Position numbers and translations under genes: made by a program
The notes under the pieces: generated by a model
Told to the model about the DNA's origin: nothing
Database searches by the model: none
What the model saw: only the letters and a program-made list of their open reading frames with translations
Shown: one piece after another, positions 1 through 8,937 of the stretch
How the letters are laid out: each line of letters starts with the position of its first letter
Position numbering within the stretch: position 1 is the first letter of the stretch
Assembly (NCBI GenBank): GCA_963786195.1
Contig: CAWAYH010000011.1
Span: 682,001-746,000 of the forward strand
Origin: CAWAYH01 sp963786195
GTDB lineage: Bacteria; Acidobacteriota; Vicinamibacteria; Vicinamibacterales; 2-12-FULL-66-21
DNA: 64,000 nt
Direction of reading: 5' to 3'

Positions 1-905
1 TCGCGGGATTCATCGTCCGGGATCAATCGCCGATCGCCAGCAACTGGCGCGCGGACGGGACGCTGCACGACTACCTGACGCGGAACAAGATCGTCGCGAT
101 TTCCGACATCGACACGCGGGCGCTGACGCGCGTGCTGCGTTCGAGCGGCGTGATGCGCGGCGTCATCGTCACCGGTGACGTCGATCCACGACGCCTTGTG
201 GATCGCGCGCGCGGAATCGCGCCGATGGAGGGGTCGGATCTGGTACGAGGCGTGACGTGCGAGGCCCCGTTCGACTGGGAGCCGAAGACGAGCCCGCTCG
301 ACGAGTTTTCGCCCCGTCCCATGCGTGACCCTCGGCGTCCGCTCCGCGTCGCCGCGTACGACTACGGCATGAAATGGAACATCCTCCGGCGATTCACGGC
401 GTACGGCTGTGAGGTGCGGGTGTTTCCGGCGACCACCCCCGCCTCGGAGCTGCTCGGCATCAGCCCGGACGGCGTGTTCCTGAGCAACGGCCCGGGCGAT
501 CCAGCCGTGCTCGACTACGCGATCGACAACGCGCGTCAGCTCGTGAACGCCGACGTTCCGGTGTTCGGGATCTGTCTCGGGCACCAGATTCTGTCGCACG
601 CGCTCGGCGGTCGCACGTACAAGCTGAAGTTCGGGCATCGCGGCGCCAATCATCCCGTCAAGCAGCTCGACAGCGGCAAGGTCGAGATCACGTCACAGAA
701 CCACGGCTTCGCGACGGACCCGCAGTCCCTGCCGAGAGACGTGAGGGTCACGCACGTCAACCTGTACGACGGCACCGTCGAGGGTCTGCGGCACGAATCG
801 AAGCCCGTGTTCTGCGTGCAGTACCATCCTGAGGCCGCTCCGGGACCGCACGACGCGGACTATCTCTTCAGCCAGTTTCTGGACGAGATGGAACGCCGGG
901 CGTAG
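1..905 (+). CDS. carA: Carbamoyl-phosphate synthase small subunit, 5' end missing
   Basis: This is the glutaminase subunit of carbamoyl-phosphate synthetase. It releases ammonia from glutamine and channels it to CarB for pyrimidine and arginine synthesis in the cytoplasm. The frame is open from base 3, so the true start lies upstream; about 300 residues remain of the usual ~370-380. The N-terminal CarA domain is recognisable from SNWRADGTLHDYL and IDTRALTRVLR. The class I amidotransferase domain has the nucleophile Cys in FGICLGHQ (near base 570) and the His/Glu pair in YHPEAAPG (near base 830). The first in-frame ATG, at 132, is internal to the family alignment and is not the start. carB follows after 68 bp, as in the usual carAB operon. 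Confidence 0.95.
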   Translation, partial: AGFIVRDQSPIASNWRADGTLHDYLTRNKIVAISDIDTRALTRVLRSSGVMRGVIVTGDVDPRRLVDRARGIAPMEGSDLVRGVTCEAPFDWEPKTSPLDEFSPRPMRDPRRPLRVAAYDYGMKWNILRRFTAYGCEVRVFPATTPASELLGISPDGVFLSNGPGDPAVLDYAIDNARQLVNADVPVFGICLGHQILSHALGGRTYKLKFGHRGANHPVKQLDSGKVEITSQNHGFATDPQSLPRDVRVTHVNLYDGTVEGLRHESKPVFCVQYHPEAAPGPHDADYLFSQFLDEMERRA

Positions 906-973
906 CCGGCCGCCGGTTCCGGCTCATCGCGCTGACACCCAGGTTCGGAGAATCGCCCGTCTGACAGACAGCA

Positions 974-3900
974 ATGCCCAAACGCACAGACATCCACCGC
1001 ATCCTCGTCATCGGTTCCGGCCCCATCGTCATCGGCCAGGCGTGTGAGTTCGACTATTCGGGGACGCAGGCCTGCAAGGCGCTCCGCGACGAAGGCCTCG
1101 AGGTCATCCTGGTCAACAGCAACCCGGCGACCATCATGACGGACCCGGAGATCGCCGATCGGACGTACGTCGAGCCGCTGACTCCGGAGGTCCTGGCGGC
1201 CATCATCGAACGCGAGAAGCCTGACGCGTTACTGCCGACCGTCGGCGGTCAGACGGCGCTGAACCTGGCCGTGGCGCTCGGCGAGAACGGCACGCTCGCG
1301 AAGTTCGGCGTGGAGCTCATCGGCGCGTCGGTCGAAGCGATCAAAGTCGCCGAGGACCGGCTGCAGTTTCGCGAAGCCATGCGCTCGATCGGTGCGGACG
1401 TGCCGGAGAGTTTCTACGTCCGCTCGCTCGACGAGGCGCTGGCGTCCGTGGGCGACACCGGGCTCAGTTTTCCCGTGATTATCCGTCCGTCGTTCACGCT
1501 GGGCGGCGTCGGTGGCGGAATCGCCTACAACATCGAGGAGTTCCGCGAGCTGGTGGGACGCGGCCTCGATTTCAGCCCGGTGCACGAGGTCCTGCTCGAG
1601 GAGTCGGTGATCGGCTGGAAGGAATTCGAGCTCGAGGTCATGCGCGACCGGGCGGACAACTTCGTCGTCATCTGCTCGATCGAGAACGTCGATCCCATGG
1701 GGGTGCACACGGGCGACAGCATTACCGTCGCGCCGGCGCTCACGCTGACCGACAAGGAATACCAGCGGATGCGGGATCTCGCGCGGCGCATCATCCGCCG
1801 CGTCGGTGTGGAGACCGGCGGATCGAACATCCAGTTCGCGATCAACCCGGAGGACGGCCGCATCATCGTCATCGAGATGAACCCCCGCGTGTCGCGGTCG
1901 TCCGCGCTCGCGTCCAAGGCCACCGGGTTTCCGATCGCGAAAATCGCCGCGAAGCTTGCCCTCGGCTACCACCTCGACGAGATTCCGAACGACATCACCC
2001 GGCTGACCCCCGCGTCCTTCGAGCCGACGATCGACTATGTCGTCGTGAAGGTGCCGCGCTGGGCGTTCGAGAAATTTCCGCGCGCGGATCGCACGCTGAC
2101 CACGCAGATGAAGTCGGTGGGCGAAGTCATGGCCATCGGGCGGACGTTCAAGGAATCGTTCCTGAAAGCGTTCCGCTCGCTGGAGCTCGGGAGCAGCGGT
2201 TCGCTCTTCAACCAGCCGGGCGCGACGCACGCGGACGCCCCGCCCTCGGACGAAGACGAGGGGGCGCTCCACCGCGAGCTGAGCGTGCCGACCGATCGTC
2301 GCATGTGGGCGGTCTTTCGAGCGCTCGAACGCGGCTGGTCCGTGGACCAGCTGTATCAGCTCACGCGGATCGACCCGTGGTTCCTCGTGCAGTTCTCCCA
2401 GCTCGTCGAGCTGTCCCGTTCCGCGGCGCTGGTCGGCCTGCGCGGCATCTCGGCCGACCTGCTGCGCACCTTGAAACGCGCCGGCGTCAGCGACCACGAT
2501 CTCGGTTCGATCCTCGGCGCGGACGAGGAGGCGGTGAGGACGCTGCGCATCGAACACGGGCTCCGCCCGGCCTACAAACGGATCGACACGTGCGCGGCGG
2601 AGTTCGAGTCGTTCACGCCGTACATGTACGGCACGTACGAAAAGGAGTGTGAGGCGGAGCCGACGCCGCGTCAGAAGGTCGTGATCCTCGGGAGCGGACC
2701 GAACCGCATCGGGCAGGGCCTCGAGTTCGACTACTGCTGCTGCCATGCCGCGTTCGCGCTCCGCGAAGAGGGGTTCGAGACCGTCATGATCAATTGCAAC
2801 CCCGAGACGGTGTCGACCGACTACGACACGGTGGATCGCCTCTACTTCGAGCCGCTCACGTTCGAGGATGTGTCGGCGATCATCGCGCGGGAGCAGGACG
2901 GCGGTGGCGACGTCGCCTGCGTCGTGCAATACGGGGGACAGACCCCGTTGAAGCTGGCGCTGCCGCTGCAGGAGGCGGGCATCCGGATCATCGGCACGTC
3001 ACCTGATTCCATCGACCTCGCCGAGGATCGCGAGCGGTTCGCGCAGCTCCTCTGGGATCTCGGCATCCCGCAAGCCCCGAGCGGCACGGCGACGACGCTG
3101 ACCGAGGCGAGGGAGGTGGCGGCGTCGATCGGGTTCCCGCTCGTCGTGCGGCCGTCGTACGTGCTCGGCGGCCGGGCCATGGCCATCGTGTACGACACGG
3201 CCGCGCTCGACAACTACATGACGAAAGCCGTCGCCGCGTCGCCCGGACATCCCATCCTGATCGACAAGTTCCTCGAGGATGCGTTCGAGCTCGACGTCGA
3301 TGCGATCGCCGACACCACGGGCGCGGTGGTGATCGGCGGGATCATGGAACACATCGAAGAGGCGGGCATCCACTCTGGCGACAGTTCGTGCGTCGTGCCA
3401 CCCTATCTCGTCAGTCCCGAGCACGTCGCGCAAATCCGTGATTACACGCGGCGCATCGCCCGCGCGCTGAAGGTCGTCGGTCTGATGAACGCCCAGTTCG
3501 CGATCAAGGACGAGACGGTCTACGTTCTGGAGGTCAACCCGCGCGCCTCGCGCACCGTGCCGTACCTGTCGAAGGCGACCGGCGTGCCGCTGGCCAAGAT
3601 GGCGGCGCGCGTCATGATCGGCCGGACGCTGGCGCAGCTCGGGCTCACCGAGGATCTCGAGGTGGCCGGAGTGTTCGTCAAGACCCCCGTGTTTCCATTC
3701 GTCCGATTCCCTGGCGTCGACACGATCCTTGGACCCGAGATGAAGTCGACCGGCGAGGTGATGGGCGGCGCGCTGACGTTCGGCAGCGCATTCGCGAAGG
3801 CCCAGCTCGCCGCCGGCCTCCGGCTGCCAACAGAAGGGGCCGCGTTCATCTCCGTCAACAATTACGACAAGCCGGCGGTCGTCCCGATCGCGCGCGATCT

Positions 3901-4249
3901 GAAGGCGGCGGGGTTCAAGCTGGTCGCGACGCGCGGGACGGCGAACTTCCTGCGGGCGCACGGGCTCGACGCGGACATCGTGTTCAAGGTCAACGAAGGC
4001 CGGCCGCACGTGGGTGACGAGATCCTGAACAACCGCGTGCAGCTCGTCATCAACACGCCGCTCGGCCGGGAGTCGTTCTTCGACGATCGCACCGTCCGGC
4101 GGATCGCCATGATGCACGGCGTGCCCTGCATCACCACGCTGACGGGCGCCGCCGCGGCCGTCAACGCCATCCGCGCGCAGCATACCGAGGGCCTCAGCGT
4201 CCGCGCGCTCCAGGAATATCACGCGGAAACTGCAACACGACGAGCCTAG
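974..4249 (+). CDS. carB: Carbamoyl-phosphate synthase large subunit
   Basis: This is the synthetase subunit, making carbamoyl phosphate from bicarbonate, ammonia and two ATP. Its 1091 residues are close to the family length. Two ATP-grasp halves are visible. The first begins with GSGPIVIGQACEFDYSG and carries EMNPRVSRSSALASKATG. The second begins near residue 565 with GSGPNRIGQGLEFDYCC and carries EVNPRASRTVPYLSKATG. A C-terminal MGS-like regulatory domain spans roughly residues 940-1091. The gene is intact, unlike many genes further right. After the stop the same frame stays open for another 26 codons to a TAG at 4328-4330; this tail is not needed for a full-length CarB. Confidence 0.97.
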   Translation: MPKRTDIHRILVIGSGPIVIGQACEFDYSGTQACKALRDEGLEVILVNSNPATIMTDPEIADRTYVEPLTPEVLAAIIEREKPDALLPTVGGQTALNLAVALGENGTLAKFGVELIGASVEAIKVAEDRLQFREAMRSIGADVPESFYVRSLDEALASVGDTGLSFPVIIRPSFTLGGVGGGIAYNIEEFRELVGRGLDFSPVHEVLLEESVIGWKEFELEVMRDRADNFVVICSIENVDPMGVHTGDSITVAPALTLTDKEYQRMRDLARRIIRRVGVETGGSNIQFAINPEDGRIIVIEMNPRVSRSSALASKATGFPIAKIAAKLALGYHLDEIPNDITRLTPASFEPTIDYVVVKVPRWAFEKFPRADRTLTTQMKSVGEVMAIGRTFKESFLKAFRSLELGSSGSLFNQPGATHADAPPSDEDEGALHRELSVPTDRRMWAVFRALERGWSVDQLYQLTRIDPWFLVQFSQLVELSRSAALVGLRGISADLLRTLKRAGVSDHDLGSILGADEEAVRTLRIEHGLRPAYKRIDTCAAEFESFTPYMYGTYEKECEAEPTPRQKVVILGSGPNRIGQGLEFDYCCCHAAFALREEGFETVMINCNPETVSTDYDTVDRLYFEPLTFEDVSAIIAREQDGGGDVACVVQYGGQTPLKLALPLQEAGIRIIGTSPDSIDLAEDRERFAQLLWDLGIPQAPSGTATTLTEAREVAASIGFPLVVRPSYVLGGRAMAIVYDTAALDNYMTKAVAASPGHPILIDKFLEDAFELDVDAIADTTGAVVIGGIMEHIEEAGIHSGDSSCVVPPYLVSPEHVAQIRDYTRRIARALKVVGLMNAQFAIKDETVYVLEVNPRASRTVPYLSKATGVPLAKMAARVMIGRTLAQLGLTEDLEVAGVFVKTPVFPFVRFPGVDTILGPEMKSTGEVMGGALTFGSAFAKAQLAAGLRLPTEGAAFISVNNYDKPAVVPIARDLKAAGFKLVATRGTANFLRAHGLDADIVFKVNEGRPHVGDEILNNRVQLVINTPLGRESFFDDRTVRRIAMMHGVPCITTLTGAAAAVNAIRAQHTEGLSVRALQEYHAETATRRA

Positions 4250-4339
4250 CCGCTGTTGCAGTTTCTGCGAGGCTTCGGGTTCCGCTATCGCGATTCCTTC
4301 ATCCTGTTCGTGAGCGAGGCGCTTGCATAGCTCGGTCGC

Positions 4340-6856
4340 GTGCGGGTGCCCGCCTCTCTCGTTGCCATTCCGCTTCTCGCCGGCTCCCTCGTCGGGCTGA
4401 CGCTTCCGGAGTACGACACCAGTCACCTTGCGCTGAATCTGGCCGCGAGCGGCTGCCTCGCGCTGCTTGCCGGCGTCACCTGGTGGGCAGACGATGAGGG
4501 ACCCGAGTGCGCGATCGCGGTGGTCCTGTGCGCCCTGCTGACCGGCGGATCGCTGGGCGTCTCCGATGCCGCCCGGGCGTATCATCCGCCGCTGCTCGAG
4601 TGGTTCAAGTCGGCAGGGTCGAGCGCGTCGACGCCGGTCCTGGTGCGGGGAGTGCTTCGCGAGGACGCCTCCGTGACGCCGATCGGCGTCTCCCTCTCGC
4701 TGTGGGTTCACGCGATCGGGAGTGCGCGGGCGTCGCGCGCAGGGACGCTCGGCGGCGTGCGGCTGTCGGTCGCGGGCAGCCTGGCGCCTGCTCGGGTGGA
4801 CGAGTGGCGTGCGGGCCGTAGCGTGCACGTCACGGCCATCCTGCGCGAGGCGGTGACGTATCGCAATCCGGGCGCGGTTGACGAACGGCGCGCCCTGGCC
4901 CGACGGGGAGTGGCGCTGGTCGGTTCGGTCAAGAGCGCGGCGCTCGTCCATGTCACCGCGCGAGGGTCGATCGCGAGCGAGGGGGCCGCGGCATGCCGGG
5001 CGTGGAGCCGGTCCGCGCTCACCGCGATCGTGGGCAGCTGGGCCGAGCGGTCCGGGGCCGTCGCCCGCGCGATTCTGATCGGCGATCGCACCGGGCTGGC
5101 GCAGGAGGACGAGCGGCGCCTGCAGGAGGCCGGCACCTACCACGTCATCGCGATTTCAGGCGGCAACATCGCGATCCTCACGCTCCTGATCCTGGGCGGG
5201 CTGCGTGCGGCGGGCGTCCCGTCGCGCGCGGCCGCCGGCGCCGCGATCGTCCTCCTCCTCTTCTACGGACGCGTCACGGGCTCGGCGCCGTCGGTCGATC
5301 GGGCGATCACGGCCGCTGTCGTGTTCCTCACGGGTCGGCTCATCGATCACCGTGGTCCGCCGGCCAACGTGCTTGCCGTCGCTGCTGTCCTCGCGGCCGC
5401 GTCCTCGCCGGTGACCGTCACAGACCCCGGATTCCTGATGTCGTTTGGCGCGACGCTCGGGATCCTGATTGGGGTGCCGAGGATTCTGCAAATACGCGGA
5501 TCGCCACACACCACCCGCCGCGCTCTGCTCGCTCGAAGCGTTCCGGGCCGGGTCGCGCGAAGTGCCGCCGGGCTTTTCGCGGCGACGCTTGCCGCCGAGA
5601 TCGTGCTGGCGCCCGTCAGCGCGTCGCTCTTCTCGCGCGTGACGTTCGCCGGACTGCTGCTGAATTTCGTCGCCATTCCCCTGATGACGATCGTCCAGGC
5701 GGGGTCACTCGTGGCGCTCGCCGCGTGGCCGATCGACGCTGCGGCGGCGCGGACGATTGGATACACGGTTCATCGCGCAACAGGCGGCTTGATCGATTCG
5801 GCGCGCCTGGTCGAGGTGGTGCCGTGGATCTCGCGCGAAGTCGCGCCTCCGGCCTGGTGGCTCCTCGGCATCTATTACATCGCACTCATCGTCCTCGTGG
5901 TCGTGCGCAGGCGCCGTGTCACGCACGCGGCGGGCGTCGCGGTGCTTGCGTGCGGACTGATCATCGCGTCAGGCGCACCCTCGACCTCGCGCGGGCGCGT
6001 CGATCGGCCGCCCGGAGGCTGGCTGCGGATCGCGTTTCTGGACGTCAACCAGGGAGACGCCACCGCCATTCTGCTGCCCGACGGCCGCGCATTTCTGGTG
6101 GACACCGGCGGGCTGCCGGCGGCGCCGCTGCAGGATCCGACCGACGAGCCGGCGTTCGATATCGGCGCGCGCGTGCTCGCGCCCGCTCTTCGCGCGCTTG
6201 GCGTGCGCCGTCTCGACACGCTCATCCTGACGCACGCGGATTCCGACCACATCGGCGGCGCGCGCGCGATGCTTCGAAGTTTTCACCCGCGGGCGGTCTG
6301 GGAAGGCGTGCCGGTGCCGCCCGATCTCGCGCTCCGCGGGGTACGCGATGCGGCGGATGCCGCGGGCGCCGAGTGGCGGACCGTTCAGGCTGACGACCGC
6401 CTGCGCGTGGGGCAGGTCGAGTTGCGCGCGCTCCACCCGCCGATTCCTGAATGGGAGCGCCAGCGGGTGAGGAACGACGATTCGGTGGTGCTCGACGTGC
6501 GGATAGGGGAGATATCGATCGTTCTGCCCGGGGACGTCGGACGCAATGGCGAGGCGCAGGCGCTGCGGCACCTCGAGCGCGCGCCGGTTGTCGTGCTGAA
6601 GGCCGCCCACCACGGCAGCGCGACATCGAGCACGGCGGAGTTTCTGGAAGGCGTTCGTCCGGCTGCGGTGATCGTCAGCGCCGGGCGTGCGAACCGCTTT
6701 GGACACCCCGCCCCGGCGGTCGTCGCGCGCTATCGGGCCATGGGGATTCCGATGTTCACGACGGGAGAGGACGGGGCGGTGATTCTTGATACGGATGGGA
6801 AGAGCGTGGAGATACGAGGATGGGGGAGTGGGAGGGTGTGGAGATGTTGTCGGTGA
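4340..6856 (+). CDS. comEC: ComEC/Rec2 family DNA-uptake channel
   Basis: This is the inner-membrane channel that brings single-stranded DNA into the cytoplasm during natural transformation. It has 838 residues and a GTG start. N-terminal membrane segments are followed by a DUF4131-like soluble stretch. The Competence core begins near residue 240 with ILIGDRTGLAQEDERRL and HVIAISGGNIAIL, followed by many membrane helices. A C-terminal metallo-beta-lactamase domain starts near residue 565 with FLDVNQGDATAILLPDG, then THADSDHIGG and KAAHHGS, the metal-binding His/Asp motifs. The presence of all three parts suggests a full-length channel. It converges on mazG with a 16 bp gap. Whether this organism is competent cannot be judged from one gene. 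Confidence 0.93.
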   Translation: MRVPASLVAIPLLAGSLVGLTLPEYDTSHLALNLAASGCLALLAGVTWWADDEGPECAIAVVLCALLTGGSLGVSDAARAYHPPLLEWFKSAGSSASTPVLVRGVLREDASVTPIGVSLSLWVHAIGSARASRAGTLGGVRLSVAGSLAPARVDEWRAGRSVHVTAILREAVTYRNPGAVDERRALARRGVALVGSVKSAALVHVTARGSIASEGAAACRAWSRSALTAIVGSWAERSGAVARAILIGDRTGLAQEDERRLQEAGTYHVIAISGGNIAILTLLILGGLRAAGVPSRAAAGAAIVLLLFYGRVTGSAPSVDRAITAAVVFLTGRLIDHRGPPANVLAVAAVLAAASSPVTVTDPGFLMSFGATLGILIGVPRILQIRGSPHTTRRALLARSVPGRVARSAAGLFAATLAAEIVLAPVSASLFSRVTFAGLLLNFVAIPLMTIVQAGSLVALAAWPIDAAAARTIGYTVHRATGGLIDSARLVEVVPWISREVAPPAWWLLGIYYIALIVLVVVRRRRVTHAAGVAVLACGLIIASGAPSTSRGRVDRPPGGWLRIAFLDVNQGDATAILLPDGRAFLVDTGGLPAAPLQDPTDEPAFDIGARVLAPALRALGVRRLDTLILTHADSDHIGGARAMLRSFHPRAVWEGVPVPPDLALRGVRDAADAAGAEWRTVQADDRLRVGQVELRALHPPIPEWERQRVRNDDSVVLDVRIGEISIVLPGDVGRNGEAQALRHLERAPVVVLKAAHHGSATSSTAEFLEGVRPAAVIVSAGRANRFGHPAPAVVARYRAMGIPMFTTGEDGAVILDTDGKSVEIRGWGSGRVWRCCR

Positions 6857-6872
6857 GGATGACCATGAGCGA

Positions 6873-7751
6873 TCACCAGCCTTCAGCCTTGACGCTCTCC
6901 CAGATCTTCTCCATCTCATCGAGCCCCGCGTCGTGCACCGACCGACCGTCCGCGTCGAGCCGCCGCTCGACCGCCTGGAAGCGCATCGTGAACTTCTGGT
7001 TGGCCTTCCTCAGCGCCGACTCGGGCTCCACCCCGAGCTGGCGCGCCAGATTGGCTATCGCGAACAGCAGATCGCCCATCTCTTCTTCCACCCGTTCCCG
7101 CCCCTCATCGCGCACCGCGCGGCGGAGCTCGCCCAGCTCCTCATCGATCTTCTGCACCACATCGTCCGTCTTCTCCCAATCGAAGCCGACCGCGGCGACG
7201 CGGGTGCCGATCTCGTGGGCGCCGAGCAGCGCGGGCAGCGCCTTCGGCAGGCCGCCGAGCACCGATCGCGGCGCCTTGTTCTTGCCGCCGGCCGCTTCCT
7301 GCTCGCGCGCTTTGATCTGTTCCCATTGCGTCAGCACCTGGCCGGGAGTTCGAACGCCCTTCGTGGTCCCGAAGACGTGCGGATGACGCCGCACCAGCTT
7401 GGCGGTGATCGCGCGCAGGGAGTCCGCAATCTCGAAACGCCCTTCGCTGGCCGCAATCTCGGCAAGGAAGACGCCCTCGAACAACAGGTCTCCGATCTCG
7501 CCGCGCAGGGCGTCGTGATCGGTGCGGTCGATCGCGTCGAGCACCTCGTAGGTTTCTTCGAGCACGAACGGTCTGAGGGAGTGAATCGTCTGCTCGCGAT
7601 CCCAGGGGCAGCCGTCAGGCCCGCGCAGCCGGGTCATGATGTCGACGAGCCGCTGGAACTCGCGTCCGGCTGATCGTTTGTGTGGAGCGCGCTTCCGTGC
7701 GGAACTCTTGCGCGCGGGACGCCTGCGGGTCGACCGCTTCCGTGATGCCAT
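6873..7751 (-). CDS. mazG: Nucleoside triphosphate pyrophosphohydrolase MazG
   Basis: This is a house-cleaning enzyme that hydrolyses (d)NTPs to monophosphate and pyrophosphate, and may moderate ppGpp. It has 292 residues, against ~260 in E. coli. The extra length is a lysine/arginine-rich N-terminal tail of about 30 residues. The first MazG domain has LRGPDGCPWDREQTIHSL, the metal-binding LEETYEVLDAI and GEIGDLLFEGVFLAEIA. The second has EEMGDLLFAIANLARQLG. The start at 7751 lies 23 bp from the divergent DUF1844 gene, so the two genes share a very short promoter region. The start could instead be internal, after the basic tail, but the longer frame is the only one with a nearby ATG. Confidence 0.93.
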   Translation of the reverse strand: MASRKRSTRRRPARKSSARKRAPHKRSAGREFQRLVDIMTRLRGPDGCPWDREQTIHSLRPFVLEETYEVLDAIDRTDHDALRGEIGDLLFEGVFLAEIAASEGRFEIADSLRAITAKLVRRHPHVFGTTKGVRTPGQVLTQWEQIKAREQEAAGGKNKAPRSVLGGLPKALPALLGAHEIGTRVAAVGFDWEKTDDVVQKIDEELGELRRAVRDEGRERVEEEMGDLLFAIANLARQLGVEPESALRKANQKFTMRFQAVERRLDADGRSVHDAGLDEMEKIWESVKAEGW

Positions 7752-7774
7752 TGCGCCTATGCTAGCATTCGGAC

Positions 7775-8059
7775 GTGGAAGATTCCGGCGCCTCCGAGCT
7801 CACGTTCTCCGGCTTCGTGCTGTCGCTCGCGACGACCGCGGCCGTGCACTTCGGCGATATCGCAGATCCGGTGACCGGAGAGACGCGGCCCGATCTCGAG
7901 TCTGCGTCCCGCATCATCGAGCTGCTGACCATGCTGCAGGAGAAGACGAAGGGGAACCTGATCGAGCCGGAGGAGCGCCTGATCGACGACCTGCTGTACG
8001 AACTGCGGCTGCGTTTCGTGCAAGCCAGGCAGCAGGACAAACGCATCATCGAGCCCTGA
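7775..8059 (+). CDS. DUF1844 domain protein
   Basis: A small protein of 94 residues with a GTG start. The core FSGFVLSLATTAAVHFGDI, followed by ELLTMLQEKTKGNL and LLYELRLRFVQAR, matches the DUF1844 family, which is common in Acidobacteriota and other phyla and has no established function. It is predicted to be soluble and mostly helical. It is divergent from mazG and sits 27 bp before an MBL-fold hydrolase and then ribF, in an arrangement that suggests cotranscription with them. The family assignment is firm; the biochemical role is unknown. Confidence 0.88.
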   Translation: MEDSGASELTFSGFVLSLATTAAVHFGDIADPVTGETRPDLESASRIIELLTMLQEKTKGNLIEPEERLIDDLLYELRLRFVQARQQDKRIIEP

Positions 8060-8086
8060 TCCAGTGGCCGCCTCCATTCTCTTCCA

Positions 8087-8857
8087 TTGAAAATCACTTT
8101 CCTCGGCACCGGCACTTCTCACGGCGTGCCGATGATCGGCTGCACCTGCGACACGTGCCGGTCGACGGATCCGCGCGATACACGGCTGCGTCCGTCGATC
8201 CTCATCGAGACCGCAGACGGGTCGTCGATTCTCGTGGACGCGGGCCCAGACCTTCGCGCACAGGCGCTCGCGCGCAACGTCACGAGGGTCGACGCGATCG
8301 TGTTTACGCATGCGCATGCGGATCACATCATGGGGCTCGATGAGGTGCGTCGCTACAACGTGATGCAGAAGTGCCCGATCCCGTGCTTCGGCGACCGGGA
8401 CACCCTCGCTGACATCCGGCGGACGTTCGCGTACGTGTTCGATGCAGACGCTCCGCGCGGGGGAGGCGTCCCGCATATCGAAACGTTCCCGATCGTGGGA
8501 TCGTTCTGCCTCGGTGGTCAGGAGATCGTTCCGGTTCCGCTCCTGCACGGGGCGCGGCCGATCCTGGGTCTTCGCCTCGGCGGATTTGCCTATCTGACCG
8601 ATTGCAGCCGGATTCCGGACGAGTCGTGGCCGCTGCTGGATGGTCTCGACGTGCTCGTGATCGACGCGCTGCGGGATCGCCCGCACCCCACGCACTTTTC
8701 CCTCAGCGAAGCGGTCGAGGCGACGCAGCGAATCGCCCCGAAGCGCACCTATTTCACGCACATGTGCCACGACCTGCCGCACGCGGCCACCTGCGCCCGC
8801 CTGCCAGCCGGCATGGAGCTGGCCTATGATGGACTGGTGGTGCACCTTGCACCCTGA
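8087..8857 (+). CDS. MBL-fold metal-dependent hydrolase (PhnP-like)
   Basis: A metallo-beta-lactamase-fold phosphodiesterase-like hydrolase of 256 residues with a TTG start. The fold signature is complete: FLGTGTSHGVPMIGC at the N-terminus, the metal-binding THAHADHIMGLD near residue 75, and later PHPTHFSLSEA with TYFTHMCHDLPH near the C-terminus. CTCDTC near residue 20 is the zinc-binding cysteine cluster seen in PhnP-type proteins. PhnP itself hydrolyses cyclic ribose phosphates from phosphonate breakdown, but no phn genes are present here, so the substrate is unknown. The stop codon touches a heptamer tandem repeat that separates it from ribF. Confidence 0.85.
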   Translation: MKITFLGTGTSHGVPMIGCTCDTCRSTDPRDTRLRPSILIETADGSSILVDAGPDLRAQALARNVTRVDAIVFTHAHADHIMGLDEVRRYNVMQKCPIPCFGDRDTLADIRRTFAYVFDADAPRGGGVPHIETFPIVGSFCLGGQEIVPVPLLHGARPILGLRLGGFAYLTDCSRIPDESWPLLDGLDVLVIDALRDRPHPTHFSLSEAVEATQRIAPKRTYFTHMCHDLPHAATCARLPAGMELAYDGLVVHLAP

Positions 8858-8931
8858 ACCGAGAACCGAGAACCGAGAACCGAGAACCGAGAACCGAAAA
8901 CCAAAAACCGAAAACCGAAAACCGAGAACCG
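8857..8931. repeat. Tandem heptamer repeat (AACCGAG)n
   Basis: About ten to eleven copies of a 7 bp unit, AACCGAG with some AACCAAA and AACCGAA variants, fill the gap between the MBL hydrolase stop and the ribF start. The G-to-A variants cluster in the middle. The repeat is noncoding on the plus strand, though an unrelated minus-strand frame runs through it. The array could change length by slippage. Similar short arrays occur at 15,006 and 55,715. Confidence 0.9.
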
Positions 8932-8937
8932 GTCACA

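Noticed and set aside
1229..5143. Long minus-strand open frames opposite carB and comEC
   Set aside because: They are shadows caused by high GC3 in real genes; the sequences are Arg/His-rich with no motif, and carB/comEC explain the strand.
8857..8931. CRISPR-like array
   Set aside because: Units are 7 bp without spacers; no cas genes anywhere in the window.
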